64,000 nucleotides of DNA, taken from NCBI GenBank assembly GCA_963809875.1, contig CAWELC010000005.1, positions 310,001 through 374,000 on the forward strand. Direction: 5' to 3'. The stretch's first letter is position 1; each line of letters starts with the position of its first letter. Shown piece after piece: positions 8,544 through 16,261 of this stretch. The notes beneath the pieces were generated by a model, which worked only from the letters and a program-made list of their open reading frames with translations, did no database searches and was not told where the DNA came from. A program made the position numbers and the translations under genes. Source of the stretch: JAFGAS01 sp963809875 (GTDB taxonomy: Bacteria > Desulfobacterota > Zymogenia > Zymogenales > Zymogenaceae).

Positions 8544-9473
8544 GTGACGCACGCGACAGTGTTCAACATCCAGAGATTTTCCACGGAGGACGGTCCGGGG
8601 ATCAGAACGACGGTATTCTTCAAGGGCTGCCCCCTCTCCTGTATCTGGTGCCATAACCCGGAAGGCATATCAGCGAAACCGGAGCTGATGTGGTATGATG
8701 TCCGATGCATCGGGGCGCGAGACTGTATCGCGGTCTGCCCTGAGGGCGCGCTGACGCTGACCCCGGACGGCATGAAGATCGATCGGAAGCTCTGCACCGC
8801 CTGCGGCAAGTGCGAGACCGCGTGCCCCGCGGCAGCGCTTGAGGTTATCGGGAAGACCTATACGCCCGAACAGCTTTTTGACGAGGTAAAGAAGGACGAG
8901 GCATTCTATCGGAACTCGGGCGGCGGGGTGACGCTCGGGGGGGGGGACGCCGCGATGCAGCCGGTGGCGGCCGCCGAATTGCTGAGGCTCTGCAGGCAGG
9001 CCGGCATCTCCACGGCGATAGATACGTGCGGGGCGTTCGCGCCGCATGCGTATGAGGGAATCCTGCCCTATACGGATCTCATCCTGTTTGACCTCAAGCA
9101 GATGGATGACCGACGACACCGGGAGGCGACGGGCCTGGGGACAAAGAATGTCCTGGCCAATGCGGAGGCCTTCGGAAAGGGGGCCATCCCCATCTGGGTG
9201 CGCACGCCGATCATCCCCGGGTATACCGACGACGAGGACAACATCCGCGCGGTCTCCCGGTTCATAACGGAAAAGATGCCGGCGGTGGTGCGGTATGAGC
9301 TGTTGGCCTTCAACAACCTGTGCACCAGCAAATATACGCGAATGGACAGGGTGTTTCCGCTGGAAAAGACCCCGCTGGTGACAAAGGATCAGATGGAGCG
9401 GCTTGCCGCCATCGCCGAGAAACAGGGTGTGCCCGACGTCCATTGGTCCGGTGCCACCAGGATTGAGGAATAA
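8544..9473 (+). CDS. Glycyl-radical enzyme activating protein (radical SAM)
   Basis: This protein installs the glycyl radical on the upstream enzyme by SAM cleavage. The SAM [4Fe-4S] motif CPLSCIWC supplies Cys 29, 33 and 36. A ferredoxin-like insert with two further clusters follows at about residues 55-95 (CIAVCPEGAL, then CTACGKCETACP), as in activases of glycerol dehydratase, HPAD and Bss-type enzymes but not PflA itself. GNSGGGVTLGGGD-like sequence (here NSGGGVTLGGGD) follows. It is 309 residues with a GTG start. The 6-bp gap to the enzyme gene implies one transcript and a dedicated partnership. Confidence 0.93.
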   Translation: MTHATVFNIQRFSTEDGPGIRTTVFFKGCPLSCIWCHNPEGISAKPELMWYDVRCIGARDCIAVCPEGALTLTPDGMKIDRKLCTACGKCETACPAAALEVIGKTYTPEQLFDEVKKDEAFYRNSGGGVTLGGGDAAMQPVAAAELLRLCRQAGISTAIDTCGAFAPHAYEGILPYTDLILFDLKQMDDRRHREATGLGTKNVLANAEAFGKGAIPIWVRTPIIPGYTDDEDNIRAVSRFITEKMPAVVRYELLAFNNLCTSKYTRMDRVFPLEKTPLVTKDQMERLAAIAEKQGVPDVHWSGATRIEE

Positions 9474-9501
9474 TTAACCCTATTATCTACGGGGGATGTA
9501 T

Positions 9502-10302
9502 ATGGCGCTGCCGAAGGAAATCTACGACCTCTATTCGGAGCCGATGATCGCAAAATTCATGGCGACGATCGATCAGGACAACAGGCCCAACGTCTCGTTT
9601 ATCGCGTCCATCGATACGTGGAAGCCGGAGTCGGACTTTCTCATCTTCGGGGAGTTCCTGATGGTCAAGACCCAGGAAAACCTGAAGCACAATAGAAAGG
9701 TGGGGATGCTTGCCGTCAACCTCGGCCTCGCGTTCGCGCAGACGATCGGAGATTTCAACAACGACTGGGTCAACAAAGGGCCCTACTTCGACAAGATCTC
9801 GTACAACGACATGTTCCGGTACAACTCCTACACGAAGATCCGCAAGGCGGGGACGGTCGCCGTCAAGCGCTGCTTCCAACGCTCTCAGATCGGAAAGCTC
9901 GGGATCGTCAAGGACCTCTTTTCGGTTAAGACTAGGATGCGCCGGTTCAAGGAGAGCGGGGGCGTCGAGATACCGCTGACCGTCAAGAAGAAGTACGACC
10001 AGATGCAGGCCATAAAGGCGATCGCGTATATCCCCGAGGGCGAGGACTACCCGTTCGTATCGCCGGCGATGTCGCTCTATCCGATCGACCGAAGATCGAT
10101 GGCCTTCTGCGTTTCGAGCTACAACACCGATCTTGCCCGTCTGAAAAACGGGCAGCACGTGGCGGTGATGGTTCTCACGATGGACCCCATTGTCTACCAG
10201 GTCAAGGGCACCATCGACTCGTTTGACGGAAAATTCGGAAGGATTATCCTCACGGAGGCGTTCAGCTCTTCGCCTCCACTCGCGGGCAAAAAAATAGCAT
10301 AA
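9502..10302 (+). CDS. Pyridoxamine-5'-phosphate-oxidase-like FMN-binding split-barrel protein, two halves
   Basis: The sequence shows two related halves: residues 1-70 (FMATIDQDNRPNVSFIAS, then KTQENLKHNRKVGMLAVN) and about 175-250 (YPFVSPAMSLYPIDRR, then LARLKNGQHVAVMVLT). Both resemble the flavin-binding split barrel of the PNPOx-like fold. Such proteins bind FMN, F420 or haem; the cofactor and reaction here are unknown. I prefer the ATG at 9502, six bases after GGGGG, over the ATG at 9496. It lies about 30 bp after the activase and before the operon terminator, so it is probably co-expressed and may supply electrons to the activase or act on the product. Both ideas are inference. Confidence 0.65.
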   Translation: MALPKEIYDLYSEPMIAKFMATIDQDNRPNVSFIASIDTWKPESDFLIFGEFLMVKTQENLKHNRKVGMLAVNLGLAFAQTIGDFNNDWVNKGPYFDKISYNDMFRYNSYTKIRKAGTVAVKRCFQRSQIGKLGIVKDLFSVKTRMRRFKESGGVEIPLTVKKKYDQMQAIKAIAYIPEGEDYPFVSPAMSLYPIDRRSMAFCVSSYNTDLARLKNGQHVAVMVLTMDPIVYQVKGTIDSFDGKFGRIILTEAFSSSPPLAGKKIA

Positions 10303-10353
10303 TACACCGTATCGCCTCTTAATCGAGGCTGACCCACTGCACCACCAGCCTTG

Positions 10354-10396
10354 TCCCGTGGGCGGGACACTCCCCCCCACGGGAAATCATTTTTTT
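10354..10396 (+). terminator. Rho-independent terminator of the glycyl-radical operon
   Basis: A 9-bp stem (TCCCGTGGG / CCCACGGGA) with a 13-base loop is followed by AATCA and a run of seven T. It lies 51 bp after the stop of the FMN split-barrel gene and closes the 6.1-10.3 kb unit. Confidence 0.8.
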
Positions 10397-10460
10397 GGCC
10401 TTCCCTCACACCGCGCATTACCCGGTCCGATACCTTTTTTCGGTCGACCCTGCCGGGCCG

Positions 10461-11426
10461 TTATCGGGCCCTGCCTTTGAGGGCACGCCGCTCCTTCTTC
10501 TCAGGGCGTCCGCGCGTCGCAGGCCTCTGTGGCTTCTCGGGCATCGCCATTTCTTCGTGCGGGCTCATTCCGACCACGGTTCTGTTGCCGGGTACCTGGA
10601 CCCACTCGGTAAAGCTTCCTTCGTAGAGCTTCACCTTCTTGAAGCCGAGATAACCGGCAAACAGGATGAATTCGTTGGTCGCCTCCCTGCCGGTTCCGCA
10701 GGTGCAGATGATGGTTTTATCGGGGGTCACGTGATGCTTTTTGAGGATATCCGCGACCTCCTTCTCGGACTTCAGGAGCGCCTTGTTCGTCTCATCCATC
10801 AGGCTCGCCCACGGGAGACTGATCGCCCCGGGGATATGGCCGGGCATCGGCCACGGTCCCTTTCCTGAGTAGAACGCTATCGGACGCGCGTCCAGCACCA
10901 TCACGTCGCTACGGTCCTTGAGCTTCAGGAATTCCTCGTAGGTGACGTAGAAGTCTTTCCGCAGAGACGGTCTGAACCTCGCCTTCTCCACCTTCGGGTA
11001 ATCCTGTGAGACCCTCCGCTTTTCCGTCTTCCACTGGTCGAGACCTCCGTCCAGGAGATAGACCTCCTTGACGCCGTACCGGGCCAGGGTGTAGGCGACC
11101 ATTGTCTGCTCGAGACCGTCGCTCCATTTCTTAAATCCGCCCAGGGCCGTGTAAACAACCACCGGAGTCGAGCGTTTGATTCCGGCGTTACTCAGGATGG
11201 TCTTCACGATCTCGGGCCTTACCCAGACGGTGGGAAGATTCCCCTCGTAGGTGCGGAAGAGGCCCTCATTCAGATATATCGCGCCGGGAATGTGCTCCAT
11301 GATGTAGTCATGTATGTTGGGTTGAACGTCCAATATAACGAGTTTCTTGTCGGTCAGGTGGTCGGCCAACCACTCGGTTGATACGAGCTTAACCGGCCCC
11401 GTGCCGTATGGAGATGTTCTTTTCAT
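10461..11426 (-). CDS. Two-domain sulfurtransferase (rhodanese / thiosulfate sulfurtransferase type)
   Basis: This 321-residue protein has two rhodanese domains. The N-terminal one (about 12-150) lacks a catalytic Cys at its loop position (VVVYTALGGF). The C-terminal one has the loop CTCGTGREA with Cys 243 as the probable persulfide carrier. GPVKLVSTEWLADHL and PGHIPGAISLPWASL are typical of the family. It moves sulfane sulfur from thiosulfate or mercaptopyruvate to a thiol acceptor such as cyanide. No signal peptide is seen, so it is probably cytosolic. The last 30 residues are Lys/Arg/Pro-rich (PATRGRPEKKERRALKGRAR), an unusual basic tail. It is divergent from the V4R gene. Confidence 0.85.
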   Translation of the reverse strand: MKRTSPYGTGPVKLVSTEWLADHLTDKKLVILDVQPNIHDYIMEHIPGAIYLNEGLFRTYEGNLPTVWVRPEIVKTILSNAGIKRSTPVVVYTALGGFKKWSDGLEQTMVAYTLARYGVKEVYLLDGGLDQWKTEKRRVSQDYPKVEKARFRPSLRKDFYVTYEEFLKLKDRSDVMVLDARPIAFYSGKGPWPMPGHIPGAISLPWASLMDETNKALLKSEKEVADILKKHHVTPDKTIICTCGTGREATNEFILFAGYLGFKKVKLYEGSFTEWVQVPGNRTVVGMSPHEEMAMPEKPQRPATRGRPEKKERRALKGRAR

Positions 11427-11579
11427 CGTAAGTCCTCCTTTTTCAGGAATTTTCTCTTATATTTAGATGCATTCTTTCCGATTTGGAGTCGCTCCTCAGG
11501 GAAACTTGGTCTCATTATACCACGTATCTCGGAGTCGCTGCGAGAACGCAGACGATTCCTTTCGCGGGCCGGTTCTCTC

Positions 11580-11608
11580 TTGCATAAGGCCGGAAGAATT
11601 GATATAAT
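11580..11608 (+). promoter_or_regulatory. Sigma-70-type promoter for the V4R gene
   Basis: TTGCAT (11580-11585) and a perfect TATAAT (11603-11608) are spaced by 17 bases, 36 bp upstream of the preferred ATG at 11644. The stretch is AT-rich. Confidence 0.65.
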
Positions 11609-11643
11609 AATTTATATAATGTATGCAAAATAGGGGAGGTCCT

Positions 11644-12210
11644 ATGGCCGAGAAAACCGTTGCCAATGGGGTAGTGCGCATCCTGATGGACGCGACCGAA
11701 GACGTCATCGGTGAACACGGGCTCAAGTCACTTTTGAATTTCGCAAAGATGCCATACCTGTTCGAGAATAAACCCGACTACGGGTACGATAAGAACTATA
11801 CGGACGAAGAATATTCGCGCATGATCATCAGCTACTACGACCTGCTGGGTATCTCGGGCGCGAAGTCGGTCTTTCGTATGATAGGCAAGGCCATCGTCAA
11901 ACGGGTAACGGGCCTGGGGCTTTTCGATTCGGTAAAGGAGTTTCCTCCGGAAGAGCGCCTCTTCAAAGGTATCGAGCTCTACGCGACCGTGTCGGGTCGA
12001 GGCCGGGTCTTTAAGGAGGACGGCGTCATTGTGTTCGACAATGCCGCTTGTTCTACCTGCTTCAATATCAAGAATGACACTCCCGTGTGCACGATTATAA
12101 GCGGCTTTCTGGACGACCTGGCCAAGTGGTCCGGGGTCGAGGGGAAGCGGTCGGTCGAGACCCTCTGCAAGGCGAAGGGTGACGATACCTGCCGTTACGA
12201 GATTCGCTGA
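11644..12210 (+). CDS. V4R-domain (4-vinyl-reductase-like) small-ligand-binding protein
   Basis: I chose the ATG at 11644 because GGGGAGG lies just upstream at about 11632-11638; the frame is open seven codons further. The 188-residue product ends with ETLCKAKGDDTCRYEIR, the conserved CxxxGDxxC block of V4R domains, and has a preceding Cys pair (ACSTCFN). V4R domains bind small hydrocarbon or tetrapyrrole-like ligands or sense them, and stand-alone versions are common in anaerobes and methanogens. The ligand here is unknown. The Cys set could bind zinc. It is monocistronic with its own promoter and is divergent from the rhodanese. Confidence 0.72.
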   Translation: MAEKTVANGVVRILMDATEDVIGEHGLKSLLNFAKMPYLFENKPDYGYDKNYTDEEYSRMIISYYDLLGISGAKSVFRMIGKAIVKRVTGLGLFDSVKEFPPEERLFKGIELYATVSGRGRVFKEDGVIVFDNAACSTCFNIKNDTPVCTIISGFLDDLAKWSGVEGKRSVETLCKAKGDDTCRYEIR

Positions 12211-12345
12211 GGGAGGCAAGCACCATCACATGAACGCCCGCTGTCCGCGGTCGATCAGGGAAGAAAGGAGCGTGCTCCTCCGGGCGCGCCTCTTCTTATC
12301 CGGCGAGTCCTCCCAAACGACGTGACAGGCCTTCCGTGCGTATAA

Positions 12346-12594
12346 GGGGCGGCACAGCACCGCTCGTTTTCCATAAAACCATACACTCAGAAACCCGCCA
12401 ACGATGCCCGATCCAGGGTCCGGCTGGTCGGCCTTCCCCATGACGCGAACTCGTCCTTCCTGAAGGGGGCGGCCGGGGGGGCGGCGTGGAGATGAACCCG
12501 ATCCGCGACCCCCTCGGGGTTACGGCCCATGCCGCCGCCAAGGTCGTCAAGGAAATCGCGGGGATGATGATCAAGAGCGACCCGGATTCGTAAC
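12346..12594 (+). pseudogene. Agmatinase/arginase-family remnant with the centre deleted
   Basis: An 82-codon open stretch with no usable start joins two widely separated parts of the agmatinase/arginase (ureohydrolase) family. The first is the N-terminal strand RVRLVGLPHDANSSFLKGAA. The second is the C-terminal end VEMNPIRDPLGVTAHAAAKV followed by VKEIAGMM and a TAA at 12592. All the metal-binding His/Asp motifs that normally lie between (about 200 residues) are missing. The junction falls in a G-rich run near 12466-12485 (GGGGGCGGCC next to GGGGGGGCGG). This looks like deletion by recombination between short G-rich repeats, or an assembly collapse. It cannot be active. Family assignment is by remembered motif patterns. 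Confidence 0.6.
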
Positions 12595-12680
12595 GAACCG
12601 GCCGCCCGGACGGCACGATATTTTTGTGGTAATTCTCTTAAAACGGCGTATCATTAATGGAAAAACGGAAGGAAAAAGCG

Positions 12681-13547
12681 ATGAAAGCGTACTTCAGGAA
12701 GGTCTTATACGTCGCCTATCAGCCCTACAAGTATATCGTCTTCGCCCCGTCGGTCGTAGCCTGCACGGCCTTCTTCGGCTCGCTGGCGATGCCGTCTGAG
12801 GGCATTCTTCAACGCGCGGGTTGCTACAAAATTCTGCGCCGTAGGTTTTGCGCGGGTCTTGAGCTACCTCACGCCGATCAGGGTGAAGGTCTTCGGGAAA
12901 GAGAACATCGACAAGAACCAGTCCTACGTCGTGGTCTCTAACCACCAGAGCCACTACGACCCGCTGGTGATCTGCGGCTGGTCGGGGCTCGATATCCGGT
13001 GGGTGATGAAACGGGAGCTGAGGAAGATCCCGATCTTCGGCTACGCCTGCGAAAAGGGCGGCGAGTTCATCGTCATCGACCGCAAGAACATCGACGCGGC
13101 CATCGCCTCGATGCGGGCGGCCGCCGACCGCATCAAGAACGGCACCTCGGTCCTCTTTTTCGCCGAGGGGACCCGCAGCATCATCCGGAAAGCTCGGGGA
13201 GTTCAAGAAGGGGGCCTTCAAGCATGGCCCAGGAGCTCAAACTCCCGATCCTGCCGATCTCGGTGGTCAATACCGAAAAGATCCTCGAGGCCAAGAGCCT
13301 GAAGCTCTTTCCGGGAACGGCCGACCTCGTCATCCACAAGCCGGTGGATATCCTCAAGTACGGCCAGGACCAGGTCGATCAGATGATCGAGGACGTCAAG
13401 GGGACGATCCAGCGGGGGCTGGACGAGTACGCGATGAGATCACGCCCCGCAAGGCGGGGTTCGCGGGGGCCCGGGAAAGAAATAGACTTAGATGAAAGGA
13501 TAGAAACTACGAACGGGCGGCTCAAATGCCGCCCGTTTTCTATATAG
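12681..13547 (+). CDS. 1-acylglycerol-3-phosphate O-acyltransferase (PlsC/LPLAT), two frameshifts
   Basis: This enzyme acylates lysophosphatidate at the membrane in phospholipid synthesis. The catalytic block NHQSHYD (HX4D) and the substrate block FAEGTRS are both present. The gene lies in three frame pieces: 12681 to about 12795 (MKAYFRKVLYVAYQP), about 12795-13195 (FFNARVATKFCAVGFARVL, then catalytic blocks) and about 13195-13547 (LKLPILPISVVNTEKILE, then GQDQVDQMIEDVK). Each junction is a single-base shift with uninterrupted homology, so sequencing error is likely. The start is placed at the ATG after GGAAGGAAAAAG. The formal stop lies inside the terminator hairpin region, so the true C-terminus may be nearer 13440. 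Confidence 0.75.
13512..13541 (+). terminator. Rho-independent terminator after the acyltransferase
   Basis: The stem AACGGGCGGC / GCCGCCCGTT (10 bp) has a 6-base loop and is followed by TTTTC. It lies at the end of the acyltransferase reading frame and before the convergent SLC13 gene. Confidence 0.8.
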
Positions 13548-13589
13548 AGGACCATGATCCCTTGGCCTGCCCCGTCCGGGTCTGCGTCC

Positions 13590-14825
13590 TCACCCCAAAA
13601 ACAGCCGATACACCAGCACGTTGACGACCGTCAGCGGAATGCCGATGCGGGCGAACTCCCAGAACGTGACCGTCACGCCCTCCTTTCGCTCCGCGTTCTG
13701 GATGATGATGACGTTGCTGGCCGCCCCGAGGATAAAGAGGTTTCCCGCGATGGTGCTGCCCGCCCCGAGCGCAAGGAGCTGGTGCGTCGTGGCCCCGGCT
13801 TTCACCAGCACCGGCAGGTAGAGGGCAACCAGCGGGACGTTTGATATCAGCTGGCTTGTCAGAATGCTTACCAGAAAGATCACGTCGGTGGATGCCACCG
13901 TCAGGCTCATCCTGCCCATCAGTGCCTGAAAAAATCCCGAGTCCCATACGCTCTGCATGAAGACGAACATGGATGCAAAAAAGATGAGCGTCCCCCAGTC
14001 GATCTTTCGGACGATCCGGGCGCGGCTGCGGGAGAGCAGCACCGGAACGGCCGCGACCAGGGCGACCGCCGTCAACGGGAAGTCGTAGGGCAGTCCCAAT
14101 GCCAGGACGCCGATCTTTACGGCGATCAACCCGATAAGGAGGATCAGAGAGACCCGCGCCGCACGGGAGAGGCCCCGGTCGACGACCACGGGGTCATGTT
14201 CAACGCCTGTCGGCGCCGGCGTAAGGGCGCCGCGGTAAAAGAAGCGTATGAAGAGATAGGCGACGAGCAGGTTGATGATCGTGGGCGCGGCCAGGGCGCC
14301 GAGAAAGGAGGAAAACGGATTGGGCATCCGCCCGGAAAGCGCGATGATGAGGTTCTGGGGATTACCGATGGGGCTGGCGGCGCTTCCGATCGTCACGGCA
14401 AAGGCGAGCGTCAACAGGAGCGCCACCGGGTTGATCCCGTGTCTTCGCGCGATAATAAGCGCCACGGGCGTGCCGATGACGGCCACGGTATCGTTCATGA
14501 GGATCGCCGAAAGCGCCCCCCCAAAGAACAGGAACGCGAGGATCACGGCGTCGGGCGTCCGCGCCCGGGAAAAGAGCCGATGGGCGACGGCAGCCAGGTA
14601 CCCGCTCGCTTCCAGGGCCTGCCCGATGACGAACATCCCCAGGAGGAAGAGCATGACGTCCCAGTCGATGGCGGCAAGCGCCGCTTTCGGCGATATCGAG
14701 CCCGTTGCCAGCACGACGAGCGCGGCGCCGAGCATGATCTGCCAGATCGCCAGGCGGATCTCGCCGATCTTTCGGGTGGCCGTCAGGATGAAGACGATAA
14801 ACAGGACTATGACGGGAATGGGCAT
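13590..14825 (-). CDS. SLC13/ArsB-NhaD-type anion permease
   Basis: This is a 411-residue inner-membrane transporter with about 10-11 helices and the internal two-fold layout of the ion-transporter superfamily. Diagnostic segments are the first-half NDTVAVIGTPVAL and GSAASPIGNPQNL, and the second-half SQLISNVPLVALYLP. Members move dicarboxylates, citrate, sulfate, arsenite or Na+/H+; the substrate cannot be read from the sequence. It lies downstream of the LeuC/aconitase-like gene but is separated from it by a good terminator, so it probably has its own promoter. Confidence 0.8.
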   Translation of the reverse strand: MPIPVIVLFIVFILTATRKIGEIRLAIWQIMLGAALVVLATGSISPKAALAAIDWDVMLFLLGMFVIGQALEASGYLAAVAHRLFSRARTPDAVILAFLFFGGALSAILMNDTVAVIGTPVALIIARRHGINPVALLLTLAFAVTIGSAASPIGNPQNLIIALSGRMPNPFSSFLGALAAPTIINLLVAYLFIRFFYRGALTPAPTGVEHDPVVVDRGLSRAARVSLILLIGLIAVKIGVLALGLPYDFPLTAVALVAAVPVLLSRSRARIVRKIDWGTLIFFASMFVFMQSVWDSGFFQALMGRMSLTVASTDVIFLVSILTSQLISNVPLVALYLPVLVKAGATTHQLLALGAGSTIAGNLFILGAASNVIIIQNAERKEGVTVTFWEFARIGIPLTVVNVLVYRLFLG

Positions 14826-14842
14826 GGTGTACGGCGCGGCAT

Positions 14843-14876
14843 AAAAAAGGCCCGGGGCTCGTTACGTCCCGGGCTC
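14843..14876 (-). terminator. Rho-independent terminator of the LeuC-like gene
   Basis: Read on the minus strand, GCCCGGG pairs with CCCGGGC around an 11-base loop and is followed by a run of six T and then AT. It lies between the stop of the LeuC-like gene (14899) and the start of the permease (14825). Confidence 0.8.
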
Positions 14877-14898
14877 GTGTAATTCGTATACGCTCGTG

Positions 14899-16158
14899 TT
14901 ACGGCTTCAGATACTTCCTCGGATCGGCGATCCTCCCCTCGATGGCCGAGGCCGCCGCGGTGGCGGGGGAGGCCAGATAGATAAAGGAATTGGGGTTTCC
15001 CATGCGGCCGGTGAAGTTGCGGTTCTGGGTCGAGATGCAGACCTCGCCGTCGCCCAGCGCCCCTTCGTGGACGCCGACGCACGGGCCGCAGCCGGGGGCC
15101 ATGACGGCCGCCCCCGCCCGGACGAATATCGAAATCAGGCCCTCGTCGAGCGCGTCCGCATAGATCTTCCGCGACGCCGGGATGACGATAAGGCGAACGC
15201 CCGGCGCCTTCTCCTTCCCTTTCAGTATGGATGCCGCCACCCTCAGATCCTCGATCCGGCCGTTGGTGCAGGTGCCGATGAAGACCTGGTCGACCTTGAC
15301 CTGGCCGACCTCGTCGATCGTCCGGGTGTTATCCACGGAGTGCGGAAACGATACGGTGGGAAGGAGGCCTGCCGCGTCGATCCTCTCGATGCGCTCGTAG
15401 GCGGCGTCCGCGTCCGCCCGGATCTCCCGCCAGCAGTCGGCCCGGCCCGCCTTGGCCAGGTATTCCCGGGTGATGGCGTCCGAGGCCACGAGCCCCACCT
15501 TTGCCCCGGCCTCCACGGCCATGTTGGCCAGCGTCAGGCGGCCGGACATCTCCATGGCGTCGACGGTGGCGCCTCCGAACTCGAGGGCCATATAGGTGGC
15601 GCCGTCGGCCCCGATTCTACCGATGATGGAAAGGATCAGGTCCTTCGGGTAGACCCCGAAGGGGAGGTCACCCGTCACCTCGATCCTGATGGTCTTGGGA
15701 ACCAGAAACCAGTTCTTGCCCGTGGCCATGCCCACGGCCACGTCGGTCGAGCCCATGCCGGTGGCAAAGGCCGCGATTCCGCCGGCCGTCACCGTGTGGG
15801 AGTCTGCCCCGATGACCACGTCGCCGGGGCAGACGAAGTCCTCGGCCATGATCTGGTGGCAGATGCCCTGGCCGACGTCGTAAAGGTGCGCGCCCACCTC
15901 TTTGGCGAACTGGCGGATGGTGATGTGGTCGTTGGATAGCTCTTTTCGGGGGCTGGGGGCCCCGTGGTCGATGAAGAAGACCGCGGCTCGCGGCATCCGC
16001 AGTTTTTCGAGGGCGAGCTCCCTGACGCTCCTGACGGCCAGCGGCCCCGTGCCGTCCTGGGCCAGCGCCAGGTCCACGTCGATGAGCACGATCTCGCCGG
16101 GCACAACCGGCCTTCCGGCCTTCTCGGACAATATCTTTTCGGCCAGCGTCAGTCCCAT
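14899..16158 (-). CDS. Aconitase / 3-isopropylmalate-dehydratase-type large subunit (LeuC/HacA-like)
   Basis: This is the [4Fe-4S] catalytic subunit of a hydro-lyase that isomerises hydroxy-acids. Cluster ligands are visible as GTCTNGR (Cys 297) and GCGPCVG (Cys 357 and 360), with the family signatures GADSHTVTAGG and FIGTCTN. I start at the ATG at 16158 (MGLTLAEKILSEK, preceded by AGGA), giving 419 residues, the length of the archaeal-type two-subunit enzymes. The frame is open about 39 codons further, without family resemblance. No small subunit (LeuD) and no other leucine gene is nearby, so substrate (isopropylmalate, homocitrate, dimethylmalate or similar) is undecided. It follows aspS on the same strand. 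Confidence 0.8.
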   Translation of the reverse strand: MGLTLAEKILSEKAGRPVVPGEIVLIDVDLALAQDGTGPLAVRSVRELALEKLRMPRAAVFFIDHGAPSPRKELSNDHITIRQFAKEVGAHLYDVGQGICHQIMAEDFVCPGDVVIGADSHTVTAGGIAAFATGMGSTDVAVGMATGKNWFLVPKTIRIEVTGDLPFGVYPKDLILSIIGRIGADGATYMALEFGGATVDAMEMSGRLTLANMAVEAGAKVGLVASDAITREYLAKAGRADCWREIRADADAAYERIERIDAAGLLPTVSFPHSVDNTRTIDEVGQVKVDQVFIGTCTNGRIEDLRVAASILKGKEKAPGVRLIVIPASRKIYADALDEGLISIFVRAGAAVMAPGCGPCVGVHEGALGDGEVCISTQNRNFTGRMGNPNSFIYLASPATAAASAIEGRIADPRKYLKP

Positions 16159-16261
16159 ACTAATTCCTGGACGAAGAGCTCCGGGGGTCCTCCTGATTTC
16201 CCGGACGGCACGATCCGCCCGACCGGGCCTCTCATGAAACACCGTGTCCGCGCGGGCGGTC

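Noticed and set aside
12226..12441. Possible small minus-strand gene
   Set aside because: No ribosome-binding site or recognisable sequence. The opposite strand carries the agmatinase-family remnant.
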